In this document: piece by piece, positions 9,901 to 17,443 of the stretch
Numbering within the stretch: the stretch's first letter is position 1
Layout of the letters: every line of letters begins with the position of its first letter
Made by a program: the position numbers and the translations under genes
The notes under the pieces: generated by a model
Seen by the model: only the letters and a program-made list of their open reading frames with translations
What the model was told of the DNA's origin: nothing
Databases searched by the model: none
NCBI RefSeq assembly: GCF_900112425.1
Contig: NZ_FOLP01000007.1
Span: forward strand, 62,001 to 126,000
DNA from: Variovorax sp. OK212
Lineage (GTDB): Bacteria > Pseudomonadota > Gammaproteobacteria > Burkholderiales > Burkholderiaceae_C
Direction of reading: 5' to 3'
Length of the DNA: 64,000 bases

Positions 9901-10893
9901 ATCGCCAGCGGCGACCACGCCTTGGCCGCCGGCAGCGGCGCGAACGCGGCCGCCAACGGCGCAGTGGCAGTGGGCTTCGGTGCGCAGGCCACGGGGGCGA
10001 ACGCCATCGCCGTCGGCACGGGTTCGTTGGCCGCAGCGGGCTCGCAAGCCATCGGCGCCAACGCCCGTGCGGGCGGCGGCGGCGCCGCGCTGGGTGACGG
10101 CGCCGACGCGGGCGGCACGCCGCTGAGCCAGGCCCCGAACGTCTCCAGAGGCACGGCCATCGGGTTCAACGCCGTGGTGCAACACACCGGCGGCGTGGCG
10201 TTGGGCTCGGGCTCGGTGGCGTCCACGGCCGCTGGCGTGGCGGGCTACGTGCCGCCAGGCGCCAGCGCCGGGCAGGTGGCGGCGGTCAAGGCCACCACGA
10301 GCACCCTGGCCGCGGTGTCGGTGGGCGATGCGGCCAAGGGCCAGTACCGCCAGATCACCGGCGTGGCGGCGGGGACGGCGGACAGCGACGCGACCAACGT
10401 GGCGCAACTCAGGGCGTCGGCGAGCGCGGTCAAGGCCGGCAGCGTGCAGTACGCGCAGCACCCCGACGGCAGCCCCGACTACAGCCAGGTCACGCTGGGC
10501 AACGCCCAGGCGCCGGACGGCACGCGCATCGGCAACGTGGCGCCCGGCGTGCAGGGCACCGACGCTGTGAACATGAACCAGCTGGCGGGCGCGGCGATGG
10601 CCGGCGCGGCCTACACCGACGCGCGCGTCAACCGGGTCGGGCAGGCGGTGCAGAACGTGGCCAAGCGCTCCTACGCCGGCGTTGCCTCGGCGATGGCAAT
10701 GGAAAGCGCGCCCTACATCGCGGGCAAGTTCACCTACTCGGCCGCCATGGGCACCTACAGCGGCCAGTCGGCCATTGGCGTGTCGGTGCGCAAGACGGCG
10801 GAGAACGGTCGCTGGAGCGTCACCGGCGGTGTTTCCGCGGCAACGGCCGGAACGATCGGCTTTCGCGTCGGCATCACCGGCGTGTGGGAATGA
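3913..10893 (+). CDS. Giant YadA-type trimeric autotransporter adhesin
   Basis: About 2326 residues. The start at ATG 3913 is chosen because it begins with MNKSYCSIWNESLGAWV, the extended signal peptide region of type V secretion; an open frame exists further upstream but precedes this motif. The signal peptide should end near residue 65. Residues about 70-620 are a YadA-like head made of SVAIG/AIGxxA repeats, closed by a neck motif (ITNVAAGGAATDAVNVSQL). Two Ser/Thr-rich stalks follow (about 653-1172 and 1280-1968), separated by a short head with its own neck. A third head, two more necks (QITGVAAGTADSDATNVAQL, then GTDAVNMNQL) and a C-terminal membrane anchor of about 95 residues (from AYTDARVNRV) complete it. 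The first stalk alternates 14- and 11-residue units; the second repeats 18+14 residues. The protein should form a trimeric surface fibre used for attachment. The ligand is unknown. Confidence 0.95.
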   Translation: MNKSYCSIWNESLGAWVATSERTSARGKRSRSGQGMAKLEAAAAAIGMTVGVVAALAMSEPVRAQTQGAVIGTKDGAIGAGSVGIGSRDGQYALPSMSGADHSVAIGNGTVVGGLSDTAVGTLAKATGEAATALGVGAQANGQGAFAGGNLALASNANATAIGSTSNAAGADSAALGSGAIAASSGSVAIGQGSNATGTGSIAMGVGARTTASGGTVPGTSNINNGVAIGSNTNASGTSAVAIGDGARTSDSFSIAIGHKSVALGDDLPSGAAPSFAFGNEAEAHLGGMALGNGSVGRGMGAAAIGANAEATGGTALAIGARANAASSADIAIGSFAMTAPSDVTDRVANLAIGQGAIAGFAASPTGGNVAIGSRANAEGGGALAIGLNTLASGVGSMALGANGKGGTKALGADAIAIGGQSGVVAAAASGIAIGRGAQVSGAFGIAQGDGAAAVSNAVGLGANANAAGGAAIAVGQGAVSAGQANIAIGQKSNAAKDRSIAVGLNANALGFDAVAIGYGAQVLDAENGGLAVGREATSKGNDAMAIGYASRATGKYGMAVGIGANADGERAIALGANASAAYGGSVALGSSSNTSDSLEALKATGAYKPSTSASIAGETPAGEVSVGAAGSERRITNVAAGGAATDAVNVSQLSTTAASLSTGLSTADSSLGSLSTSTSSGLSAATSGIGSLSTGLSTIDSAVASLSTSTSTGVASLSTGLGTAVSGIDSLSTGLSTVTSGAGSLSTGLSTANSAVASLSSSTSAGITSLSTGLNTATGGISSLSTGLSTATSGVTSLSTGLSTSNSAVASLSSSTSTGITGLSTGLSTASSGISSLSTGLSTATSGVTSLSTGLSTTNSAVASLSTSTSTGITSLSTGLGTATSGISSLSTGLSTATNGVTSLSTGLSTSNSAVASLSSSTSTGITSLSTGLSTAASGIGSLSTGLSTTNNAVSSLSSSTSTGITSLSTGLSSAASGIGSLSTGLSTATSGVSSLSTGLSTTNSAVASLSSSTSTGITSLSTGLSTTNSAVASLSSSTSTGITSLSTGLSTAASGIGSLSTGLSTATSGVNSLSSGLSTTNSAVASLSTSTSTGITSLSTGLSTATSGVSSVSTGLSTTNSAVAGLSTSTSSGITSLSTGLSTATSSVGSLSTGLSTASSNLGKLSSSVSSIYNTGTKYLHANSTGADSQAAGANSVAIGQNAISNGDNSVAIGKDAQTTKPDSVALGAGSVASVGAQASYDAFALTGKRASSGEVNVGNRQVTGVAAGSADQDAVNVLQVKTVAASLSSSIGTVSSDISSLSTGLSTTSSGISTLSTGLSSTNSNVSSLSTSISSGLSTATSGIASLSTGLSTTNGSVSSLSTSTSSGLSTATSGISSLSTGLSSTNSTVSSLSTATSSGLSTATSGIASLSTGLSSTNSSVGSLSTSTSSGLSTATSGIASLSTGLSSTNGNVSSLSTSTSSGLSTANSGISSLSSGLSSTNSSVGSLSTSTSSGLSTATSGIASLSTGLSSTNSSVGSLSTSTSSGLSTATSGISSLSTGLSSTNSSVGSLSTSTSSGLSTATSGISSLSTGLSSTNSSVGSLSTSTSSGLSTATSGISSLSTGLSSTNSSVGSLSTSTSSGLSTATSGISSLSTGLSSTNSSVGSLSTSTSSGLSTATSGISSLSTGLSSTNSSVGSLSTSTSSGLSTATSGISSLSTGLSSTNSSVGSLSTSTSSGLSTATSGISSLSTGLSSTNSSVGSLSTSTSSGLSTANSGISSLSTGLSSTNSNVSSLSTSTSSGLSTAISGISSLSTGLSSTNSSVSSLSTSTSSGLSTATSGISSLSTGLSSTNSNVGSLSTSTSSGLSTVTSSIDSLSTSTSSGLSTATSGISLLSTGLSTTDRSVRSLSTSTSSGLSTAASSIGILSTSTSSGLSTASSGISSLSTGLVGAIGSIGSLSTGLSTTGSNVGSLSTAVNTIYNTGTKYFQANATAPSAVVSGQEAVAMGPQSIASGDHALAAGSGANAAANGAVAVGFGAQATGANAIAVGTGSLAAAGSQAIGANARAGGGGAALGDGADAGGTPLSQAPNVSRGTAIGFNAVVQHTGGVALGSGSVASTAAGVAGYVPPGASAGQVAAVKATTSTLAAVSVGDAAKGQYRQITGVAAGTADSDATNVAQLRASASAVKAGSVQYAQHPDGSPDYSQVTLGNAQAPDGTRIGNVAPGVQGTDAVNMNQLAGAAMAGAAYTDARVNRVGQAVQNVAKRSYAGVASAMAMESAPYIAGKFTYSAAMGTYSGQSAIGVSVRKTAENGRWSVTGGVSAATAGTIGFRVGITGVWE
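7885..9516 (+). repeat. 96-bp tandem repeat array in the adhesin stalk (about 17 units)
   Basis: The element ACGAACAGCAGCGT or a close variant recurs every 96 bases at 7885, 7981, 8077 and so on to 9421 without loss of phase. Units between about 8461 and 9228 are almost identical at DNA level, while outer units diverge. Each unit encodes 32 residues (an 11+7 block followed by two heptads). Near-identity of the inner units suggests recent expansion and possible length variation by recombination. Confidence 0.92.
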
Positions 10894-10952
10894 ACGGCGA
10901 TCGAACCCTCATGGCCATCTACACACCACATCACCCGAACCCGAACCCGAAT

Positions 10953-11396
10953 ATGACGAAAACAACGACTCCGGGCCGCCTCGCGGCACTGGCGGCGAGC
11001 GCGGTGGCGTTCATGGCCCTGCAGGGCTGCATGTCGAACCCGAGCAGGGACATCGGCGACGAGGGCCAGGTGCGGCAGGCTGTCTTCCCGGACCCGGCCA
11101 GGGACGCCTGGATGAAGGAGGGGGCGTTCGTGAACATGGACGACCTGCGAGCCATCGGACCCGGCCTGACAAAGGAACAGCTTCGGGGCCTCGCAGGCGC
11201 GCCGCATTTCGGCGAAGGCCTGGGCGGTGTGCGCGAATGGGACTACCTCTTCGAGCTTCGCACGCGCGACGGCGCTGCCGCGAAGTGCCAGTACAAGGTT
11301 GTCTTCGATCGGGCGTATCTGGCGCGGAGCTTCCACTGGAAGCCCGCGGCATGCGCCGACCTGCTGGCCAGGGAGCGGGCCGGTCCGCCCAGGTGA
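10953..11396 (+). CDS. BamE/SmpA-OmlA-like lipoprotein downstream of the adhesin
   Basis: The gene encodes a lipoprotein with a hydrophobic signal ending in the lipobox ALQGC, then about 120 residues with a BamE-like pattern: LTKEQLRGLAGAPHFGEG, REWDYLFEL and CQYKVVFD. ATG 10953 gives a normal lipoprotein signal; an earlier ATG at 10890 overlaps the adhesin stop (ATGA) and would add a 21-residue extension but could couple translation. No strong ribosome site precedes 10953. Known periplasmic helpers of trimeric autotransporters (TpgA, SadB) lie in the same position downstream of their adhesins. This protein lacks an OmpA-type peptidoglycan-binding domain, so a helper role is inference. Confidence 0.8.
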   Translation: MTKTTTPGRLAALAASAVAFMALQGCMSNPSRDIGDEGQVRQAVFPDPARDAWMKEGAFVNMDDLRAIGPGLTKEQLRGLAGAPHFGEGLGGVREWDYLFELRTRDGAAAKCQYKVVFDRAYLARSFHWKPAACADLLARERAGPPR

Positions 11397-11478
11397 GCGT
11401 CTGTGCCGCGCGGACCGTGCCGGCCCCGGTGGCGGCGCCCGCCCGCAAGTTCGTGCCCGGCGCCACCGGCGCGGCGGC

Positions 11479-12006
11479 TCAGGCGGAGGTCTCTTGCGCC
11501 CGCAGCGTTTCGTCGAACAACGCAAGCAGCTGCCGCGCGAACACCTCCATGTTCTTCGGCCGGTCGGTGCCGCCGTTCTCGATGGTGCGGCTCACCGTGA
11601 CCGCGCCGACGATGGCCAGGCACACGTGCCCCGGCGCGTCGCCGTACGGGCTGCCCGCCGGGCCGGCCGCGCCGCTTTCGCTGATGCCCCAGGTCGTGTG
11701 GTGGGTGTCGCGCACCCGGCCCGCGACCAGGCGCGCATAGGGTTCGGTTTCTCCGCGCAGGCCGGTCATGTCCTCGGCGGTCAGGCCGAGCAGCGCGCGG
11801 CCGGCGCGCCGCGAATAGACGACCGCGCCGCCGCGGAAGTAGGCCGACGCGCCCGGCACGGCGAGCAGGGCGGCCGACACCAGCCCGCCGGCCGAGGACT
11901 CGACCACCGACACGGTCTGCCCGCGTGCGCGCAGCGTCTCGCCCACGCGCGCGGCGAGAACGGCCAGGGGTTCGAGCAGGGGAAGGGGCAACGGGGTGGT
12001 GTTCAT
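11479..12006 (-). CDS. pncC: CinA C-terminal domain / nicotinamide-nucleotide amidase (PncC-like)
   Basis: A 175-residue stand-alone CinA C-terminal domain. The family pattern is clear: VVESSAGGLVSAALL (where most relatives have ESCTGG), VPGASAYFRGGAVVYS, GISESGAAGPAG, and VCLAIVGA. These cytoplasmic enzymes deamidate nicotinamide mononucleotide in pyridine nucleotide salvage. The missing Cys-Thr in the ESCTGG motif (Ser-Ala here) is a change near the active site, so activity should not be assumed. The ATG overlaps the stop of the upstream DJ-1 family gene (ATGA). Confidence 0.87.
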   Translation of the reverse strand: MNTTPLPLPLLEPLAVLAARVGETLRARGQTVSVVESSAGGLVSAALLAVPGASAYFRGGAVVYSRRAGRALLGLTAEDMTGLRGETEPYARLVAGRVRDTHHTTWGISESGAAGPAGSPYGDAPGHVCLAIVGAVTVSRTIENGGTDRPKNMEVFARQLLALFDETLRAQETSA

Positions 12007-12653
12007 GCGGTCTTGCCGAAGGGTTTGCCGGGGCGCTTCACGTAGGCCGGCGCGCGCTCGTGGCTCGCGGTACTGCCGTATACCGTGTCGGCCGGGTAGT
12101 ACTCGGCCTGCAGCTGCACCTTGGCGGCGGCTTCCTCGCCCGCGGTGTGCGCGATGAAGGCCAGCATCAGGTCGGTACCGGCCGATACCCCCGCCGAGGT
12201 CCAGACGTTGCCGTCCTGCACGAAGCGCTGCTCGACCACCTTCACGTCGCCCAGCGCGCGCAGCCGGTCGAGCGACCCCCAGTGGGTGGTCGCGGTGCGG
12301 CCCGAGAGCAGGCCGGCCGCGTGCAGCACGAAGGCGCCGGTGCATACCGACAGCAGCGCCTTGCAGCCCGGCGCCTGGTCGGCCAGGAAGCGTGTCATGG
12401 CCGGGTTGTCGACCTCGCGGCGCGTGCCCATGCCGCCGGGCACGAGCAGGTAGTCCAGCGGCGGGCATTCGCCGAACGACACGTGCGGGTTGACCGACAG
12501 GCCCTTGGCGCAGACCACCGGCTCGCGCTTCTCGGCCACGATGAGGCAGTGCGCCGGGCCGCCGGCCAGCTTGCTCCACATGGTCAGCATTTCCCAGGGG
12601 CCGACGAAGTCGAGTTCCTCGACGTCGGGGAAGACGATGATTCCGAAACTCAT
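12003..12653 (-). CDS. DJ-1/PfpI family protein, isonitrile hydratase-like
   Basis: A 216-residue class I glutamine-amidotransferase-fold protein. Motifs are FPDVEELDFVGPWE near residue 10, LLVPGGMGTRRE near 70, and the nucleophile elbow SVCTGAFVLHAAGLLSGR with Cys104. This arrangement resembles isonitrile hydratase InhA and related intracellular DJ-1 enzymes that lack the AraC-type DNA-binding domain. The start at 12653 is supported by AAGGAG 9 bases upstream; the open frame extends further but without family similarity. It is translationally coupled to the PncC-like gene. The natural substrate is unknown. Confidence 0.85.
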   Translation of the reverse strand: MSFGIIVFPDVEELDFVGPWEMLTMWSKLAGGPAHCLIVAEKREPVVCAKGLSVNPHVSFGECPPLDYLLVPGGMGTRREVDNPAMTRFLADQAPGCKALLSVCTGAFVLHAAGLLSGRTATTHWGSLDRLRALGDVKVVEQRFVQDGNVWTSAGVSAGTDLMLAFIAHTAGEEAAAKVQLQAEYYPADTVYGSTASHERAPAYVKRPGKPFGKTA

Positions 12654-12924
12654 ACTTTCGAACTCCTTGGTAAAGACCGGTGCGTGGCCGATGCATGGCC
12701 GTGCGAGCAGCCGTTTCGGCGACGCCCGCGCAAGAGCGTACACGCGAGGTGGAACCAACGCGGCAGTGCGAGTACAAACGGGTGGACAGAGGCCGGACAC
12801 GGGGCCGCTTCGTGACAGCTGGTTGCAAGCTTGGCTCAGTGTTTTCCTCAGAGGGCCATGGCCTGAAACTCGCTAGAGTGAAGGCGGCCGTTCAGGCTTT
12901 TGCTACGTACATAAAGGAAATCTC

Positions 12925-13662
12925 ATGAGCAAGAAAGTTGCATATGTCACCGGGGGCATGGGTGGCATCGGAACAGCCATCTGCCAACGCCTGCACAGGG
13001 ACGGGTTCACCGTGATCGCCGGTTGCGGCCCTACGCGCGACTACGCCAAGTGGCTCGCCGAACAGAAAGCCGAAGGCTTCGATTTCCACGCGTCGGTCGG
13101 CAATGTCGGCGACTGGCAATCCACCGTCGAAGCGTTCTCCGCCGCCAAGGCCGCGCACGGCGCCATCGACGTGCTGGTGAACAACGCCGGCATCACGCGG
13201 GACCGCATGTTCCTCAAGATGACGCCCGAGGACTGGAGCGCGGTGATCGAGACCAACCTGAACAGCATGTTCAACGTCACCAAGCAGGTGGTGGGCGACA
13301 TGGTCGAAAAGGGCTGGGGCCGCATCATCAACATCAGCTCGGTGAACGGCGCCAAGGGCCAGGCCGGCCAGACCAACTACTCCGCGGCCAAGGCCGGCAT
13401 GCACGGCTTCACCATGGCGCTGGCGCAGGAGCTCGCGAACAAGGGCGTGACGGTGAACACCGTGAGCCCGGGCTACATCGGCACCGACATGGTCAAGGCC
13501 ATCCGCCAGGAAGTGCTCGACAAGATCGTGGCCACGATCCCGGTCAAGCGCCTGGGCGAGCCGAGCGAAATCGCTTCCATCATCTCCTGGCTCGCCACCG
13601 ACGAAGGCGGCTACAGCACGGGGGCCGACTTCTCGGTCAACGGCGGCTTGCACATGCACTGA
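12925..13662 (+). CDS. phaB: Acetoacetyl-CoA reductase PhaB
   Basis: A 245-residue short-chain dehydrogenase that reduces acetoacetyl-CoA to (R)-3-hydroxybutyryl-CoA with NADPH, the second step of polyhydroxybutyrate synthesis. It has the nucleotide-binding TGGMGGIG (9-16), NNAGITRD, catalytic Ser138/139, Tyr152 and Lys156 in the YSAAKAG motif, and a C-terminal FSVNGGLHMH ending like that of known PhaB proteins. An AAGGAAA site precedes the ATG. phaC and phaA are not adjacent, and a strong terminator follows, so it is a single-gene unit. It is divergent from the isonitrile hydratase-like gene; the 271-base gap holds both promoters and no gene. Confidence 0.93.
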   Translation: MSKKVAYVTGGMGGIGTAICQRLHRDGFTVIAGCGPTRDYAKWLAEQKAEGFDFHASVGNVGDWQSTVEAFSAAKAAHGAIDVLVNNAGITRDRMFLKMTPEDWSAVIETNLNSMFNVTKQVVGDMVEKGWGRIINISSVNGAKGQAGQTNYSAAKAGMHGFTMALAQELANKGVTVNTVSPGYIGTDMVKAIRQEVLDKIVATIPVKRLGEPSEIASIISWLATDEGGYSTGADFSVNGGLHMH

Positions 13663-13687
13663 GGATGCTGACCCGCACCTGAACAAG

Positions 13688-13711
13688 AAACCCGCCCTGG
13701 CGGGTTTTTTT
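13688..13711 (+). terminator. Intrinsic terminator after phaB
   Basis: AAACCCGC, loop CCTG, GCGGGTTT, then a run of T to 13711. It is an 8-bp stem directly downstream of phaB. Confidence 0.9.
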
Positions 13712-13786
13712 GCGCCCGAAACGCAGCCGGTACGAATGGAGAGAAGGCGATGCCGGCTTGAATTTTTCAATCCTTCCGGAGGCACC

Positions 13787-15130
13787 ATGGAACACACAAC
13801 AAACACACCTGCCAAGAAGCTCCCGATCTACCGCTCCCTCTACGTGCAGGTGATCACCGCGGTGATCATCGGCGTGCTGCTCGGCCATTTCTATCCCGCG
13901 GCCGGCGAGGCCATGAAGCCGCTGGGCGACGGCTTCATCAAGCTGATCAAGATGATCATCGCGCCGATCATCTTCTGCACGGTGGTGGTGGGCATCGCCG
14001 GCATGGAAGACATGAAGAAGGTCGGCAAGACCGGCGGGCTGGCGCTGCTGTACTTCGAGATCGTGAGCAGCATCGCGCTGCTGGTCGGCCTGGTGCTGGT
14101 CAACGTGCTGCAGCCCGGCGCCGGCATGAACGTCGACCCGGCCACGCTCGACACCAAGGCCATCGCCTCGTACACCGGCCCGGGCAAGATGACCGGCACG
14201 GTCGACTTCATCCTGAACATCATTCCCAACACGCTGGTCGACGCCTTCGCCAAGGGCGAGATCCTGCAGGTGCTGCTGATCGCGGTGCTGTTCGGCTTTG
14301 CGCTGCACCGTTTCGGCGGACGCGGCACGCTGGTGTTCGACGTGATCGAGAAGGGCTCGCACGTGCTCTTCGGCATCGTCAACTACATCATGAAGCTGGC
14401 GCCCATCGGTGCCTTCGGCGCCATGGCCTTCACCATCGGCAAGTACGGCCTGGGCAGCCTGTTCTCGCTGGGCAAGCTGATGGGCACGTTCTACCTGACC
14501 TGCCTGCTGTTCATCTTCGTGGTGCTGGGGCTCATCGCGCGCTTCCACGGCTTCAGCATCTGGAAGTTCATCAAGTACATCAAGGAAGAGTTGCTGATCG
14601 TGCTGGGCACCTCGTCCAGCGAATCGGTGCTGCCGCGCATGATGGAGAAGATGGAGAACCTGGGCGCCAACAAGACCTGCGTGGGCCTGGTGATTCCCAC
14701 GGGCTACTCGTTCAACCTCGACGGAACCTCGATCTACCTGACGATGGCGGCGGTGTTCATCGCGCAGGCCACCAACACGCCGATGACGCTGGTGCAGGAG
14801 ATCACGCTGCTGGCCGTGCTGCTGCTCACCTCGAAGGGCGCCGCGGGCGTCACGGGCAGCGGCTTCATCGTGCTGGCGGCCACGCTGTCGGCGGTGGGCC
14901 ACGTGCCGGTGGCGGGGCTGGCGCTGATCCTGGGCATCGACCGCTTCATGTCGGAGGCGCGCGCGCTGACCAACCTGATCGGCAACGGCGTGGCCACGAT
15001 CGTGGTGGCCAAGTGGACCAACGAGCTCGACGAGAACCGGCTGCAGGCCGCGCTGAACAACGAGACCTGGGTCGAGGCGCAGGAGCCCGAGGCGCTGGAC
15101 GCGGCGCGCAGCAGCAAGATGGCCGGCTGA
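13787..15130 (+). CDS. dctA: C4-dicarboxylate:cation symporter DctA
   Basis: A 447-residue inner-membrane symporter of the DAACS family for succinate, fumarate and malate. Family signatures are present: KMIIAPIIFCTVVVGIAG early, the serine-rich loop GTSSSESVLPRM, the substrate-site stretch GYSFNLDGTSIY, and TSKGAAGVTGSGF. The ATG at 13787 follows CGGAGG by 4-5 bases; an upstream in-frame ATG lacks family sequence. The gene stands alone behind the phaB terminator. No DctB/DctD two-component genes are in the window. Confidence 0.95.
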   Translation: MEHTTNTPAKKLPIYRSLYVQVITAVIIGVLLGHFYPAAGEAMKPLGDGFIKLIKMIIAPIIFCTVVVGIAGMEDMKKVGKTGGLALLYFEIVSSIALLVGLVLVNVLQPGAGMNVDPATLDTKAIASYTGPGKMTGTVDFILNIIPNTLVDAFAKGEILQVLLIAVLFGFALHRFGGRGTLVFDVIEKGSHVLFGIVNYIMKLAPIGAFGAMAFTIGKYGLGSLFSLGKLMGTFYLTCLLFIFVVLGLIARFHGFSIWKFIKYIKEELLIVLGTSSSESVLPRMMEKMENLGANKTCVGLVIPTGYSFNLDGTSIYLTMAAVFIAQATNTPMTLVQEITLLAVLLLTSKGAAGVTGSGFIVLAATLSAVGHVPVAGLALILGIDRFMSEARALTNLIGNGVATIVVAKWTNELDENRLQAALNNETWVEAQEPEALDAARSSKMAG

Positions 15131-15167
15131 CATGAAGGGGTAGGCATCGTTCCTGCAAAATGCGGCG

Positions 15168-16868
15168 ATGCCCCACAGCGTTTCCCTCATCAACACGATC
15201 GCCGCCGGCCTGGGGCTGGCGCTGGTGTTCGGATTCCTGGCGGCCAAGTTGCGGTTGCCGGCGCTGGTCGGCTACCTGCTGGCCGGCGTGATCATCGGCC
15301 CGTTCACCCCGGGCTTCGTGGCCGACGCGGGCATTGCCGCCCAGCTCGCCGAAATCGGCGTGATGCTGCTGATGTTCGGCGTCGGCCTTCATTTCTCGCT
15401 CGACGACCTGCTGGCCGTGCGCAAGATCGCGCTGCCCGGCGCGCTGGCGCAGATCGGCGTGGCCACGCTGCTCGGCGGCGGCCTGGCCATGTGGTGGGGC
15501 TGGAGCCCCGGCGCGGCGCTGGTGTTCGGGCTGGCGCTCTCGGTGGCCAGCACGGTCGTGCTGCTGCGCGCGCTCGAGAGCCTGGGCATCCTCGATTCGT
15601 TCACCGGCCGCATCGCCATCGGCTGGCTGGTGGTCGAGGACCTGGCCATGGTGCTGGTGCTCGTGCTGATGCCGCCGCTGGCGGGCACGCTGGGCGGCGC
15701 GCAGTCCGGCCCGGCCGATCCGCTGTGGCAGACGCTGGGCCTCACGCTGCTGCAGGTCGGCGGCTTCGTGGCGCTCATGCTGGTGGTGGGGCGCCGCGTG
15801 TTCCCCTGGATCCTCTGGCAGGTCACGCGCACCGGTTCGCGCGAGCTGTTCACGCTGTGCGTGGTGGCCGCGGCGGTGAGCATCGCCTTCGCCTCGGCGG
15901 CGCTGTTCGGCGTGTCGTTCGCGCTGGGCGCGTTCTTCGCCGGCATGGTCATGCGCGAGTCGCAGTTCAGCCACCGCGCCGCGCAGGAGTCGCTGCCGTT
16001 GCGCGACGCTTTCGCGGTGCTGTTCTTCGTGTCGGTCGGCATGCTGTTCGATCCGTCGGTGCTCATCGAGCGGCCGCTGCAGGTGCTGGCGGTGGTGCTG
16101 GTGATCGTGCTGGGCAAGTCGCTCGCGGCCTGCGCGCTGGTGCTGGTGTTCCGCTACCCGCTGGGCACGGCGCTCACGGTGAGCGCCAGCCTGGCGCAGA
16201 TCGGCGAGTTCTCGTTCATCCTGGCCGGCCTGGGCGTGTCGCTCGGGCTGCTGCCGGTGGAAGGGCAGAGCCTGGTGCTGGCCGGCGCGCTCATTTCGAT
16301 CGCCACCAACCCGCTGTGGTTCAGCCTGATCGGGCCGATGCAGAAATGGCTGCACGCGCATTCGTCGTTCGCGCGGGGGCTGGAGTCGCGCGACGATCCG
16401 CTGGCCGAGCTGCCCACGACCACCGAGGCCAGGTACCTGTCGCGCCAGGTGGTGCTGGTGGGCTACGGCCGGGTCGGCCGGCGCATTGCGGCCGAACTCG
16501 ACGCGCACGACATTCCCTACGTGGTGGCCGAGCAGAACCGCGAGCTGGTCGAGAAGCTGCGCGAGGCGGGCACGCCGGCCGTGTGGGGCGACGCGGCCGA
16601 CCCGGCCGTGCTGATCCAGGCACACGTTGCGCGCGCCCGCGTGCTGGTGGTGGCCACGCCCGACGCCATGAACGTGCGCCAGATGATGGAAACCGCGCGC
16701 ACGCTCAACCCCACCATCCAGACGGTGATTCGCAGCCACAACGAACACGAGGCGAAGCTGCTCACGCAGGAGACTTCGGCCACCGTGTTCCTGGGCGAGC
16801 ATGAATTGGCGCAAGCCATGGCGCGCGACGTGGTGCAGCGCGCCGTTTCCATGGCCGTGCCGGCTTGA
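15168..16868 (+). CDS. ybaL: CPA2 family cation:proton antiporter, YbaL/Kef type
   Basis: A 566-residue protein with an N-terminal CPA2 exchanger domain of about 12 membrane segments (GYLLAGVIIGPFTPGF, GVMLLMFGVGLHFSL, ASTVVLLRALE, WLVVEDLAMVLVLV) and a C-terminal TrkA-N nucleotide-binding domain starting near residue 424 (VVLVGYGRVGRRIAAEL). The order, length and first segment match E. coli YbaL closely. It probably exchanges K+ for H+, gated by nucleotide or thiol ligands through the TrkA-N domain. It follows dctA by 37 bases but is not functionally related. Confidence 0.92.
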   Translation: MPHSVSLINTIAAGLGLALVFGFLAAKLRLPALVGYLLAGVIIGPFTPGFVADAGIAAQLAEIGVMLLMFGVGLHFSLDDLLAVRKIALPGALAQIGVATLLGGGLAMWWGWSPGAALVFGLALSVASTVVLLRALESLGILDSFTGRIAIGWLVVEDLAMVLVLVLMPPLAGTLGGAQSGPADPLWQTLGLTLLQVGGFVALMLVVGRRVFPWILWQVTRTGSRELFTLCVVAAAVSIAFASAALFGVSFALGAFFAGMVMRESQFSHRAAQESLPLRDAFAVLFFVSVGMLFDPSVLIERPLQVLAVVLVIVLGKSLAACALVLVFRYPLGTALTVSASLAQIGEFSFILAGLGVSLGLLPVEGQSLVLAGALISIATNPLWFSLIGPMQKWLHAHSSFARGLESRDDPLAELPTTTEARYLSRQVVLVGYGRVGRRIAAELDAHDIPYVVAEQNRELVEKLREAGTPAVWGDAADPAVLIQAHVARARVLVVATPDAMNVRQMMETARTLNPTIQTVIRSHNEHEAKLLTQETSATVFLGEHELAQAMARDVVQRAVSMAVPA

Positions 16869-16888
16869 AGACGCCGGCCTCTTCGCTT

Positions 16889-17293
16889 TCAGAGGTCTTC
16901 GATCACCAGGGTGCGGTAGCGCTGCGCAATGGAATAGGGCACGGTGCGAACCAGCTCCATCAGCCGTTCGGCCGCCGCGCCGTCCCTGGTCTTCACCAGC
17001 AGGCCGGCATGGCCTTCGCGGGCCAGCTTGGTATAGGCGCGTACCGTGGCCGCGTCGGTGCCGGCGGAAGGCAGCGGGTCGTCGGAGGTCTTCACCGTCG
17101 GCGAGATCTCGGCCAGCACCGTCTGCGGGGGCAGCAGGTAGACCTCGTCGCCGCTCATGCCTTTCTCGATCAACCGGTGGCCGATGCGGTCGGCATCGCC
17201 CGGGTCCGGAAACATGACGATCGAGTAGCCGGTGGGATAAAAGGCTCCACCGATGGTCGCCCGCATGCGGGGTTCCAGAGTGAATTGCTTCAT
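16889..17293 (-). CDS. Conserved small protein of unknown function
   Basis: A 134-residue soluble protein with no signal peptide or membrane segment. I recognise no family. The central stretch SIVMFPDPGDADRIGHRLIEKG followed by DEVYLLPP looks like an alpha/beta fold with one repeat (later LLVKTRDGAAAERLMELV), as in some stress-response proteins that contain two ferredoxin-like halves. The start at 17293 follows AGGAGG by 4 bases; an upstream in-frame start is possible but less supported. It converges with ybaL and is divergent from the next gene. Confidence 0.7.
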   Translation of the reverse strand: MKQFTLEPRMRATIGGAFYPTGYSIVMFPDPGDADRIGHRLIEKGMSGDEVYLLPPQTVLAEISPTVKTSDDPLPSAGTDAATVRAYTKLAREGHAGLLVKTRDGAAAERLMELVRTVPYSIAQRYRTLVIEDL

Positions 17294-17443
17294 ATGGCCT
17301 CCTGTGTCCTGAAAAGGTTCTCTGACGGTCCCTGGAATCAACATTAGGTCGTGCCGCGGGCAGGCTCTGTAGGAGAAGCCCGGAAGCTGTCAACCGGACG
17401 CGTCCTCTACCCATTCACCTATCACCACCCCATCTTCAATCCC

